From Streptomyces sp. NBC_01262 (GTDB lineage: Bacteria > Actinomycetota > Actinomycetes > Streptomycetales > Streptomycetaceae), in the NCBI RefSeq assembly GCF_036226365.1, contig NZ_CP108462.1, forward strand, positions 4,586,501 to 4,650,500: a DNA stretch of 64,000 nt. The letters run 5' to 3'. Position 1 is the first letter of the stretch. Every line of letters starts with the position of its first letter. Under the pieces are notes generated by a model. It was given only the letters and a program-made list of their open reading frames with translations, did no database searches and was not told where the DNA came from. A program made the position numbers and the translations under genes. Positions 35,398 to 43,360 of the stretch are shown here, in pieces.

Positions 35398-36190
35398 CTT
35401 TGCCTTCGAGCGCGTCGAGCGCGTCGAGCACCTCGGTCAGCGGGGCGATCACGACGCCCGCCGCGAGCAGCTCCTTGCGTATGAGGTGCGCGAGCGAGAC
35501 CGCGCCGGGAGTGTCGCCGTGCAGCAGGACGGTGTCGCACGCGACCGGGATGTCATGGCCGCCGACGCTGCGGATCACCCCTTCGGTCACCATGCGGACC
35601 GTCCGCTCGGTGATCTCCCGCTCGTCGTGGATGACCGCGCCGGGTTCGCTCCTGGGCACCAGCGTGCCGTCGTCGAGGTAGGCCCGGTCGGCGATGCCGA
35701 CGATGCCAACGCGCAGGCCACGGGCGCGGGCGGCGTCGGCGAGCTCCCCGTCCTGCGCCAGGACGATCAGCGAACGGTCGAGGGAGGCGACCGCGTCGGC
35801 CACCGCGCGGGCGTAGTCCTGCCTGGTCGCGACCAGGTTGCCGAGGCGGCCGTGCGGCGCCACATGCCGTACGCGGGTGCCGTGCGCGGCGGCGAAGGCC
35901 TGGAGCGCGCCGACCTGGTAGAGCACGTCGGTGCGGACCTCGTCCGGGGACAGGTCCATCGCGCGGCGGCCGAAGCCGACGAGGTCGGGAAAGCTGGGGT
36001 GCGCACCGACGGCGACACCGCGCGCCACGCAGTGACTTACGGTCTCGTCCATGATCCGGGGGTCGCCCGCGTGGAAGCCGCAGGCGATGTTGGCCGAGGT
36101 GAGGACATCCAGCAGCGCTTCGTCGTCGCCCATGGTCCAGGCGCCGAATCCCTCGCCGAGGTCGGCCACGAGATCGACTCGGTGTGTCAT
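35390..36190 (-). CDS. pxpA: 5-oxoprolinase subunit A (LamB/YcsF family)
   Basis: A 266-residue protein with the YcsF hallmarks DLVADLGEGFGAWTMGDDEA at the N-terminus, SANIACGFHAGDPRIM, GAHPSFPDLVGFGRR and HVAPHGRLGNL (where the usual KPHGALYN is changed to APHGRLGN). It is the subunit thought to act on 5-oxoproline. It is first in the operon and overlaps pxpB by 8 bases. The altered KPHGALYN motif is worth noting: loss of that Lys and Tyr could mean a changed substrate. Promoter and operator lie in the 250-base gap to the divergent LysR gene. Confidence 0.87.
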   Translation of the reverse strand: MTHRVDLVADLGEGFGAWTMGDDEALLDVLTSANIACGFHAGDPRIMDETVSHCVARGVAVGAHPSFPDLVGFGRRAMDLSPDEVRTDVLYQVGALQAFAAAHGTRVRHVAPHGRLGNLVATRQDYARAVADAVASLDRSLIVLAQDGELADAARARGLRVGIVGIADRAYLDDGTLVPRSEPGAVIHDEREITERTVRMVTEGVIRSVGGHDIPVACDTVLLHGDTPGAVSLAHLIRKELLAAGVVIAPLTEVLDALDALEGKGA

Positions 36191-36328
36191 GTCGTCCTCC
36201 GCTCAAGAGGTTTCGAAAGGAGTCCGTAACGCGGTTAACGCGGATGTTACGATTTCCTCGGGCATTTACCGTCGGGCAGGAATTCTGTATTTCGGCGACC
36301 GTAATACCAGGGGACCGGCACATCAAAT

Positions 36329-36341
36329 ACACGTTGCGTGT
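36329..36341. promoter_or_regulatory. Candidate LysR-type binding site in the divergent promoter region
   Basis: ACACG-TTG-CGTGT, a perfect inverted repeat flanked as ATACACG...CGTGTGAC, lies about 100 bp upstream of the lysR start in the 250-bp gap 36191-36440. The gap is A+T-richer than its surroundings and also has an imperfect pair TTACCGTCG / CGACCGTAA (about 36267-36304). LysR proteins bind such interrupted dyads between divergent genes. Confidence 0.4.
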
Positions 36342-36440
36342 GACGTGATAGGTCCCGGATATGACAGGGTTCGGCCTCCTCATCCCGCTACCCCGTGTCC
36401 GGCCCGTACGATGAGCCTCTGGCCAGGCTGGAGGTCGCCG

Positions 36441-37370
36441 ATGGACACCAGGCGTCTGTACTCGTTCGTGAAGATCGTCGACGCCGGGAGCATCACTCGC
36501 GCCGCCGACATCCTGCATATCGCGCAGCCCGCGCTGAGCCAGCAGGTCTCCCTGCTGGAGAGCCAGTTCAAGCAGCAGCTGCTGATCCGCAGCAAGCGCG
36601 GGGTGGCGCCGACCGAAGCCGGGCGCGCCCTCTACCGGCATGCCCAGCTCATCCTGCGCCAGCTCGAACACGCCCAGGCGGCCGTCGACGTGTCCGGCCG
36701 GGCGCCCGCCGGGAGCGTCTCGGTCGGCCTCGCCCCGTACAGCACGGGCGCCGCTCTGGCCCTGCCGCTGCTGCGGGCGGTGCGCGAGCGCTACCCAGAC
36801 ATCCTGCTGCACATCAACGAGAACTTCGGCGGTGTCATCAGCGAAGCGATCATGACCGGCCGCATGGACATGGCGTTCATCTACGACGCGGGTCCCATAC
36901 GCGGCGTCCAGTTCGAGCCGATGCGCACCGAGGACCTGTACCTGGTCGCCGCGCCGGGGGCCGTCCCGGGTGCCGCTCCGGCTTCCGGGAACGACGACGT
37001 GTCCATCGAGGAGCTGGCCGAGGTCGGGCTGCTGCTGCCGAGCCGGATCCACACCATCCGCCAGGTCGTCGACGCCGCCTTCCGGCAGGCCTCGCTCGAA
37101 CCGAGGGTCGTCGGCGAGATCGAGTCGGTCCTGACGCTGGTGAGTGCCGTCAGCGCCGACGTCGGGGCCACCGTGCTGCCGTGGTCGGCGGCGCAGGCCA
37201 TCCTCGACGTACGCAAGCTGGTGGTGCGGCGGATCGTCAACCCGGCGATCGAGGTCAAGCTCTCCCTCTGTACGTCCGACCACCAGCCGCTGTCCGAGCC
37301 CGCGCATGCCGTGCACGATCTCTTCCACGAGCTGATCCTCGAATTCGGAAAGAATTCCGGCGGCCGATGA
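36441..37370 (+). CDS. LysR-family regulator (Nac/Cbl-like)
   Basis: A 309-residue LysR protein: N-terminal winged HTH (1-60: MDTRRLYSFVKIVDAGSITR, HIAQPALSQQVSLLESQ) with the unusual QFKQQLLIRSKRG wing, and a periplasmic-binding-like effector domain (about 92-300). ATG 36441 has GAGG eight to ten bases before. It lies between the oxoprolinase operon (minus) and the hydroxyacid dehydrogenase/idonate genes (plus), and may control both. Confidence 0.88.
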   Translation: MDTRRLYSFVKIVDAGSITRAADILHIAQPALSQQVSLLESQFKQQLLIRSKRGVAPTEAGRALYRHAQLILRQLEHAQAAVDVSGRAPAGSVSVGLAPYSTGAALALPLLRAVRERYPDILLHINENFGGVISEAIMTGRMDMAFIYDAGPIRGVQFEPMRTEDLYLVAAPGAVPGAAPASGNDDVSIEELAEVGLLLPSRIHTIRQVVDAAFRQASLEPRVVGEIESVLTLVSAVSADVGATVLPWSAAQAILDVRKLVVRRIVNPAIEVKLSLCTSDHQPLSEPAHAVHDLFHELILEFGKNSGGR

Positions 37371-37458
37371 CGTCACACGGAACGCGTATTGGTCGGCCGG
37401 GCTGAGCACCGGCTAGCGTTCTCACCGCCAAAGCCGAACGGCATTACGGGAGCGGTGG

Positions 37459-38415
37459 ATGACAAAGCGTGTGCTCATTACCCGCGAGCGGCTCCCCGGC
37501 GGCGGGCTGACCCGTCTCGGGTCCCGCGCCGAGGTCGTGACCGGTCCGGGCCGACCGGCCGAACTGGCCGAACTCGCCCGGCGGGCGGGCGGCGTGAGCG
37601 CCATCCTGGCGCTGGGCAACGACCGCGTGGACGCCAGGCTGCTGGACGCGGCCGGTCCCGGGCTGCGGGTGGTCAGCCTGGCCAGCATGGGGTACGACGG
37701 CGTGGACCAGCGGGCCGCCGCCGACCGTGGTGTCGTGGTCACCCACACCCCCGGGGTGCTGGCCGAGACCACCGCCGACCTGACGTTCGCTCTGATCCTG
37801 GCCGCCCGCCGCCGGATCGGCGCCGCGCGTGACGCGCTGCACGCCGGAAGCTGGGATGTGTTCCGGATGGAGGACTACCTCGGCCTGGACGTGTACGGCA
37901 CCACCCTGGGCCTGGTGGGCTACGGGCAGATAGCCAGGGCGGTGGCCCGGCGGGCCGCCGGATTCGGCATGCGGGTGCTGCACCACTCCCGGTCCGAAAC
38001 GGCGCTCTCCCTGCCGCAGTTGCTCGCCGAGTCCGACATCGTCTCGCTGCACGTCCCGCTCACCCAGGCCACCCACCACTTGATCGGCCCGGCCGAACTG
38101 CGCGCCATGAAACCGACCGCGACGCTGGTCAACACCTCCCGGGGCGCGGTGGTGGACGAGGCCGCGCTGCTGCGCGCGCTCGATGACGGCACCATCCACT
38201 CGGCCGGCCTGGACGTCTACGAACGCGAGCCGCGCGGCACGGATGTCGCCGATCTGCTCGCCCGGCCGGGCCTGTTCGCCCTGCCGCACATCGGCTCGGC
38301 CAGCGAGCCCACCCGTGCCGCGATGGTGGACCTCGCGGTGGACAACGTGCTGGACGTCCTCGACGGCCGACCGGCCCGTACCCCGCTGCCCGGCACGAAG
38401 GCGGTACCGGCATGA
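37459..38415 (+). CDS. D-2-hydroxyacid dehydrogenase (glyoxylate/2-ketogluconate reductase-like)
   Basis: A 318-residue NAD(P)-dependent enzyme: LGLVGYGQIARAVARRAAGF (nucleotide GxGxxxA motif about 154-160), VNTSRGAVVDEAALLRAL with catalytic Arg, then the Glu in YEREP and His in LPHIGSAS. Close to GhrB/ketogluconate reductases, which fits the idonate-type neighbours: it could reduce 2-ketogluconate or 2,5-diketogluconate. It begins 88 bases after the LysR stop and overlaps the next gene by 4 bases (ATGA). Confidence 0.85.
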   Translation: MTKRVLITRERLPGGGLTRLGSRAEVVTGPGRPAELAELARRAGGVSAILALGNDRVDARLLDAAGPGLRVVSLASMGYDGVDQRAAADRGVVVTHTPGVLAETTADLTFALILAARRRIGAARDALHAGSWDVFRMEDYLGLDVYGTTLGLVGYGQIARAVARRAAGFGMRVLHHSRSETALSLPQLLAESDIVSLHVPLTQATHHLIGPAELRAMKPTATLVNTSRGAVVDEAALLRALDDGTIHSAGLDVYEREPRGTDVADLLARPGLFALPHIGSASEPTRAAMVDLAVDNVLDVLDGRPARTPLPGTKAVPA

Positions 38416-39185
38416 GCGCAGGCCCGCTCTTCGACATCGCCGGGCGCGTCGCGCTGATCACCGGCTCCAGCCGGGGCATCGGCCGCGCGCTGGCCCAGGG
38501 GCTGCTGGAGGCCGGGTGCACCGTCGTGCTCAACGGCCGCAGCACCGCTGCCCTCGACCGGACCCGCAAGGAACTGGCCGAGCGCTTCGGCGACATGGTG
38601 TTCGCCCATGCCTTCGACGTGACCGACCCCGCCGCCGTGGCGGCGGGCGTCGCCGCGGTCGAGGACGAGGCTGGGCCGGTCGACATCCTGGTCAACAACA
38701 CCGGGACGCAACACCGCGCGCCCCTGGTGGACTTCGCCGACGACGACTGGCACCGGCTGATCGCCACCAACCTCACCAGCGCCTTCCTGATGGGCCGGGA
38801 GGTCGCCCGCCGGATGGTGCCGCGCGGCCACGGCAAGATCATCAACATCTGCTCCGTGCAGAGCGAGACGGTACGGCCCGGCATCGCCCCCTACGCGGCC
38901 ACCAAGGGCGGGCTGAAGCTGCTCACCAAGGGCATGTGCGCGGACCTGGGGCCCTCGGGCCTCCAGGTCAACGGCCTCGGGCCGGGCTACTTCGAGACCG
39001 AGCTGACCGAGGCGCTGGTCGCGGACGAGGAATTCAGCGCGTGGGTGCGAAAGCGCACCCCGGCCGGGCGCTGGGGCAGGGTCGAGGATCTGATCGGCGC
39101 CCTGGTCTTCCTGTCGGCGCCCGCGTCCGACTTCGTCAACGGCCAGGTGCTGTACGTAGACGGCGGCATGCTGTCCGTCCTGTGA
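38412..39185 (+). CDS. SDR, gluconate 5-dehydrogenase-like
   Basis: A 257-residue short-chain dehydrogenase: cofactor motif TGSSRGIG, NGRS and R for NADP(H), NNTG, catalytic Ser in CSVQSETVRPGIAPYAATKG (Tyr and Lys), and NGLGPGYFETELTEALV. The IdnO/gluconate 5-dehydrogenase type reduces 5-keto-D-gluconate to D-gluconate. Coupled to the dehydrogenase before it and followed 26 bases later by an IdnD-like gene. Confidence 0.82.
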   Translation: MSAGPLFDIAGRVALITGSSRGIGRALAQGLLEAGCTVVLNGRSTAALDRTRKELAERFGDMVFAHAFDVTDPAAVAAGVAAVEDEAGPVDILVNNTGTQHRAPLVDFADDDWHRLIATNLTSAFLMGREVARRMVPRGHGKIINICSVQSETVRPGIAPYAATKGGLKLLTKGMCADLGPSGLQVNGLGPGYFETELTEALVADEEFSAWVRKRTPAGRWGRVEDLIGALVFLSAPASDFVNGQVLYVDGGMLSVL

Positions 39186-39211
39186 GGTCAAGGTCAGGAG
39201 AAGGAATCCAG

Positions 39212-40255
39212 ATGCGCGCGTGCGTCGTCCACAAGGCGGGCGATCTCCGGGTCGAGGCGTGGGACCCCGGCCTTCCCGGTCCCGGGGAGGTTCTGGTGGC
39301 CGCGACCCTGGGCGGCATCTGCGACTCCGACCTGCACTACTACCATCGCGGCTCGGTCGGTGACTTCCAGGTGCGCCAGCCCATGGTGCTCGGCCACGAG
39401 GTCGTCGGCCGGATCAGCGCGCTCGGCCCCGGTACGGACGGCCCGGCCGCTGGCACCCCGGTGGCGGTCCACCCGGCCACCCCGTGCGGCGCCTGCCCGG
39501 AGTGCGCGCGCGGCGAGCGGAACGTGTGCGGGCACGCCCGCTATCTGGGCAGCGCCGCACGGATGCCCCACGTCCAGGGCGGTTTCGCCCAGCGCCTCGT
39601 CGTACCCGCCGACCAGGTACGGGCGCTGCCGCCCGGCCTCGACCCGCGCCGGGCCGTGCTCGCCGAGCCGCTCTCCGTCGCCCTGCACGCCGTACGCCGC
39701 GCCGGGGAGGTGGCCGGCCGACGGGTGCTGGTCACCGGCGCCGGGCCCATCGGCGCCCTGGTGGTCGCCGCTCTGCGCCACGCGGGCGCGGCCGAGGTGA
39801 TCGTCAGCGATCTGCTGGACGCTCCCCTGGCCGTCGCCCGGCGGGTCGGCGCCACGGCTACCGTCCGCGCGGACCGCCCGGACGACCCCGCCTGGCCGGA
39901 CTGCGTCGACATCGCCATCGAGGCCTCCGGCTCCGCGCCCGGCCTCGGCACCTGCCTGCGGCGCGTACGCCGTGGCGGCACCGTCGTCCTGCTCGGACTG
40001 CTCCCGCCCGGCGAGACCGGGTTCATGGGCAATGCGGTGGTCACCCGGGAGATCACCATGCGCGGCGCCTTCCGCTTCGACCGCGAATTCGACGACGCCC
40101 TCTCCCTCCTCGCCTCGGGCCTGGACGTCGACCCGGTCATCAGCCACACCTTCCCCCTGACCAGGGCCGTCGAGGCGTTCGACCTCGCCGGTGACCGCAC
40201 CCGGGCGTCAAAGGTCCTGCTGGACCTGGATGATCTGCGCCAGGGATCCGCCTGA
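39212..40255 (+). CDS. Zinc-dependent alcohol dehydrogenase, L-idonate 5-dehydrogenase-like
   Basis: A 347-residue medium-chain dehydrogenase with catalytic zinc ligands Cys in GGICDSDLHYYHRGSVGDF, His-Glu in VLGHEVVG, the structural-zinc cysteines in PCGACPECARGERNVC, and Rossmann motif VTGAGPIGALVVAAL. CDSDLHYYHRGSVGDF is characteristic of IdnD, which oxidises L-idonate to 5-ketogluconate. AGGAGAAGG upstream of ATG 39212. With the SDR and gluconokinase this completes an idonate to 6-phosphogluconate path. Confidence 0.83.
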   Translation: MRACVVHKAGDLRVEAWDPGLPGPGEVLVAATLGGICDSDLHYYHRGSVGDFQVRQPMVLGHEVVGRISALGPGTDGPAAGTPVAVHPATPCGACPECARGERNVCGHARYLGSAARMPHVQGGFAQRLVVPADQVRALPPGLDPRRAVLAEPLSVALHAVRRAGEVAGRRVLVTGAGPIGALVVAALRHAGAAEVIVSDLLDAPLAVARRVGATATVRADRPDDPAWPDCVDIAIEASGSAPGLGTCLRRVRRGGTVVLLGLLPPGETGFMGNAVVTREITMRGAFRFDREFDDALSLLASGLDVDPVISHTFPLTRAVEAFDLAGDRTRASKVLLDLDDLRQGSA

Positions 40256-40286
40256 CCCAGGCCACGGTCGCTGATAGAACCGCGCT

Positions 40287-40697
40287 ATGACTTACAGGTT
40301 CACCGCTCTCGCCGCCGGAGCGGAGACAGACCCGGACGGCTACTTCACCGAGGCCGGCATCTCCGAGCGCACGGACGGCAGCGGCTTCGTCATGCTGTTC
40401 ATGTCCGGCGAGGAGGAGCCGGACGAGCAGGACACTCGACTGGGGTTCGACACGCACTGCCTGGTCACCGCAGGACAGGGCACGGCATACGGATGCGTGC
40501 GAGGAGCCGTCCTGACCGGCAACGTCCTCCGCGTCTCCCTGGACCCTGCGGCACTGACAGCCCTGGGCCTGGCGGACGCCGAGATCGAAGCCACCATCGA
40601 GGCACCGGCCGAGGACTTCGCCCGGTTCCGCGAAGTCCTCGCTCGGGTCCTGGCCTACGGACGCGCCGACGCGCTGCCCACGCACGTCGTCATCTGA
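40287..40697 (+). CDS. Imm10-family immunity protein, orphan
   Basis: A 136-residue acidic protein matching my recollection of the Imm10 family: GSGFVMLFMSGEEEPDEQD, TRLGFDTHCLVTAGQGTAYG, then LRVSLDPAALTALGLAD and FARVLAYGRADALPTHVV-like C-terminus. Imm10 proteins neutralise polymorphic toxins. No toxin gene lies next to it: it sits between a dehydrogenase and a pectate lyase, so it may protect against neighbours' toxins. Ends before a shared terminator. Confidence 0.7.
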   Translation: MTYRFTALAAGAETDPDGYFTEAGISERTDGSGFVMLFMSGEEEPDEQDTRLGFDTHCLVTAGQGTAYGCVRGAVLTGNVLRVSLDPAALTALGLADAEIEATIEAPAEDFARFREVLARVLAYGRADALPTHVVI

Positions 40698-40706
40698 CCC
40701 CGGCCA

Positions 40707-40739
40707 GGCCCCCGGGCGGCGTCTCGCCGTCCGGGGGCC
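40707..40739. terminator. Bidirectional hairpin terminator
   Basis: A 15-bp stem (GGCCCCCGGGCGGCG with CGCCGTCCGGGGGCC, one mismatch) and a TCT loop lie between convergent genes ending at 40697 and 40750. Confidence 0.75.
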
Positions 40740-40749
40740 GCCTCATGCG

Positions 40750-42318
40750 CTACGGCGTCACCACCGCGCCGCCGAAGGTGACGGCGAGGTGGCCGTCCGA
40801 GGCGAAGGACCAGCCCAGGGCGCCGGAGTAGGAGGAGCACCGGGACCCGTTCGTGCCGGTCCAGAACTGGTTGGAGCTGTCGGCGTCGCCGATGGTCTTG
40901 TCGTTCGAGCCGCTGACGGCGAAGCGGCACGAGGTGTTGGTCCGGAACACCGAAGTGCCGGTGTCGAAGGAGAAGTTGCGCTCGGCGTTGTCGACGCTGA
41001 CGTTGTTCGCGATGGTCATCGTGCCGGGGTTGCTGTTGTACGTGAACCCGTGGTGGCCGTTGCCGTAGGCGATGCTGTGCTGGACGACGTGGTTGACCGC
41101 GATGTCGTCGCCGCCGAGCTTGTAGCCGTTGCGGTCGCCGTTGGCGTTGACGGTGCCGTCGCTCAGGGTGCCGTTGCCGTAGGAGAGGGAGTACTCGATG
41201 GTCACCGGGCCGATGGCGCCGGTGTCGGTCTTGGTGTAGAGGTCCCAGCCGTCGTCGATGTTGTTGTGGGAGACGGCGTAGCGGAACACGTTCCCGGTGC
41301 CGGTGGTGAGCTTCGCGGCGAAGCCGTCGGCGTCCTCTCCGTCGGAGTCCGCGTTGTCGTGCGACTCCGCGCTCAGGATCAGGTTGTCGGACGGCCACTG
41401 GCTGCTCGGGGTGCTGGAGGAGATCCGGCCGAGCTGCAGCCCGGTGTCGCGGTTGTACGCGGTCACCGTGCGCTCGATGACGTTGTCGCTGCCGCCCACG
41501 TAGATCCCGTTGTCGCCCGCGTGCTGGACGGTGAGGCCGTAGACGTGCCAGTACGAGGCGTTGAGCTGGAGCCCGCGGTTCGACGAACTCTCGCTCTGGG
41601 CCGAGAAGTCCAGCACGGGGGTCTCCCCCGGGTAGGCGGACAGGGTGGTGCGGGCGGCGGCGGTGCCGTCGGTACCCGCCGGGACGGTCACCGTGGAGGC
41701 GTAGTTGTACGTCCCGCCGCGCAGGTAGATCGTGCCGCCGGAGGTGATGCGGCTGATGGCGGAGGTGAGCGTCGTCGGGGCCGACGCCGTTCCGGCCGCG
41801 CCGTCGGTGCCGCTCGGTGACACGTACAGCACGGTGCCTGTCGCCGCCCCGGCCACGTCCGCGTCGAGGTAGTCGACGTTGGGCAGGCCGACGGCGGTGG
41901 TCGGGCTGAGCCGGATGGTGTTGCTGCCCGCGCTCACCGGCACGGTCAGCGTCTTCGTCACCCAGGTCGACCAGGCGCCGGTGGCCTCGAACGACGCCGA
42001 GGCCGCCGTCGTGCCGTTCACCGTGACGTCGGCGGGCCGGGCGGTGGTGGTCCCGTTGGCGAAGCGGACGTTCAGTGTCGCCGTGCCCGCGGCGGCGGCG
42101 GTCACGGTGAACTGCGCGTAGGCGCCGGTCGCGTTGGTGCCGTTGCAGAATCCGCTGCCGGAGTAGCCCGTCCAGTCGGAGTCGATGGTGCCGGTGCAGA
42201 CCGCCGGGGAACTCTCGGCCTCGTAACGGACTGACGCGGCCTGGGCCGCGTTGCCGGACAGCGCGACGAGCGCGCCTGCCAGCAGGCTGACGCACGCTAT
42301 GGCGGGTGTCGCTTGCAT
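40750..42318 (-). CDS. Secreted pectate lyase, PL9 family with CBM35
   Basis: A 522-residue exported enzyme. ATG 42318 follows GGAGGCAC. Signal peptide about 1-30 (MQATPAIACVSLLAGALVAL, cut after AQA). Residues about 31-155 are a carbohydrate-binding module of the CBM35 type (RYEAESSPAVCTG ... LPNVDYLDADV). The rest is a right-handed beta-helix: LYVSPSGTDGAAGTASAP, IYLRGGTYNY, DNGIYVGGSDNVIER, calcium-binding DNADSDGEDADGFAAK, and NRNGYKLGG-like NGDRNGYKLGG with the probable catalytic Lys. It should cut polygalacturonate outside the cell. A LacI-type palindrome lies 36 bases upstream. Confidence 0.85.
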   Translation of the reverse strand: MQATPAIACVSLLAGALVALSGNAAQAASVRYEAESSPAVCTGTIDSDWTGYSGSGFCNGTNATGAYAQFTVTAAAAGTATLNVRFANGTTTARPADVTVNGTTAASASFEATGAWSTWVTKTLTVPVSAGSNTIRLSPTTAVGLPNVDYLDADVAGAATGTVLYVSPSGTDGAAGTASAPTTLTSAISRITSGGTIYLRGGTYNYASTVTVPAGTDGTAAARTTLSAYPGETPVLDFSAQSESSSNRGLQLNASYWHVYGLTVQHAGDNGIYVGGSDNVIERTVTAYNRDTGLQLGRISSSTPSSQWPSDNLILSAESHDNADSDGEDADGFAAKLTTGTGNVFRYAVSHNNIDDGWDLYTKTDTGAIGPVTIEYSLSYGNGTLSDGTVNANGDRNGYKLGGDDIAVNHVVQHSIAYGNGHHGFTYNSNPGTMTIANNVSVDNAERNFSFDTGTSVFRTNTSCRFAVSGSNDKTIGDADSSNQFWTGTNGSRCSSYSGALGWSFASDGHLAVTFGGAVVTP

Positions 42319-42353
42319 CGTTGTGCCTCCAGGTTGGTGGGCGTACACAGACG

Positions 42354-42365
42354 GAAAGCGCTTTC
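42354..42365. promoter_or_regulatory. LacI-type operator upstream of pectate lyase
   Basis: GAAAGCGCTTTC, a perfect 12-bp palindrome centred on CG, lies 36-47 bp upstream of the lyase start. This form is typical of operators for LacI-family sugar repressors in actinobacteria. Confidence 0.6.
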
Positions 42366-42460
42366 TCCGACGACGACGCTAAGGAGCGGCCATGGGCACG
42401 TCAACATCCACGTACGTAATTTCTGTTCACAAACGTGAATTGATGTGAGGGGGCTGACGC

Positions 42461-43330
42461 CTACGCGGTGCCCGGCGCGGTGCCCAGTGCGGCGATCAGC
42501 TGATCCAGCGTCAGACCCTCGGCGTCCTTGTAGGACTCCCAGCGCGCGAAGAGTGCCGAAGCCGCTCCGGCGAGCTCGTCGGAGACATCCGCCGCCGCGC
42601 ACGCCTCGGCGATCTCTCCCATTTCCGGCACCCACCGCCACGCGCGCGGCCCCGCGCTCAGCAGTTGCCCGGTCTGCCCGAGTGGCGTGTGCGGCAGCTT
42701 GTCGTGGGCCAGCGCGAGCAGTTCATCGAGCACCCCGTGCCCGTCCGCCAGCGCGCATGCCTGGGCCGCCAGCGCGTAGGTGAGCTTGTTGTACGAGGCG
42801 AACGCCAGCTTCAGAGCCGAGGCGCGGCCCACGCCGCCGCTCATCACGACCGGTTCCAGGAAGGTGCCGTCGAACACCGCCCGTACCCGCTCCACCGCCG
42901 CGTCCGGCCCCGACAGGTACAGCCGCGTCGTCCCGGAGGACCGGGGCGGCGGGCCCACGATCCCGCCGTCCACCACTGTGCCCCCGGCGGCGCCGACCAG
43001 GTCGGCGATCCGGCGGGCATGCCGCGGGCTGATCGCGTTCGCCTCCGCGTAGACGCCGGTGAACCCCGACGCCGCGACGCGCTCGGCCACATCCGGCGCC
43101 GCGGCGGGCGGGCACACGCTGACGATCAGCCAGCAGGATTCGGCCAGCTCCCCGAGGTCTTGCGCGGCGCGCAGTCCCGCCGACTCCGCCCGCCGCCGCG
43201 TCGCCTCTCCCCGGCCCTGCGGCAACCACAGGACAGGCGTGCCGGCTGCCACGATCTGCCGCCCGACCTCGGCGCCCATCGCGCCCGGATGAAGTATCCC
43301 GACACCCTGATCCATCACGAGTCCGATCAT
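42461..43330 (-). CDS. NAD(P)-dependent oxidoreductase, 6-phosphogluconate dehydrogenase-like (DUF1932)
   Basis: A 289-residue beta-hydroxyacid dehydrogenase-type protein: ILHPGAMGAEVGRQIVAAG replaces the usual GFIGxGxMG at the N-terminus, followed by WLPQGRGEATRRRAES and LIVSVCPPAAAPDV. The second half (ASALKLAFASYNKLTYALAA with a catalytic-Lys-like position) fits DUF1932. Start at 43330 or 43315 cannot be decided; neither has a good ribosome binding site. Divergent from the DUF1152 gene, 30 bases away. Substrate unknown. Confidence 0.75.
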   Translation of the reverse strand: MIGLVMDQGVGILHPGAMGAEVGRQIVAAGTPVLWLPQGRGEATRRRAESAGLRAAQDLGELAESCWLIVSVCPPAAAPDVAERVAASGFTGVYAEANAISPRHARRIADLVGAAGGTVVDGGIVGPPPRSSGTTRLYLSGPDAAVERVRAVFDGTFLEPVVMSGGVGRASALKLAFASYNKLTYALAAQACALADGHGVLDELLALAHDKLPHTPLGQTGQLLSAGPRAWRWVPEMGEIAEACAAADVSDELAGAASALFARWESYKDAEGLTLDQLIAALGTAPGTA

Positions 43331-43360
43331 AGGCAGGGAACACCCTGTTACCGTCCCACG

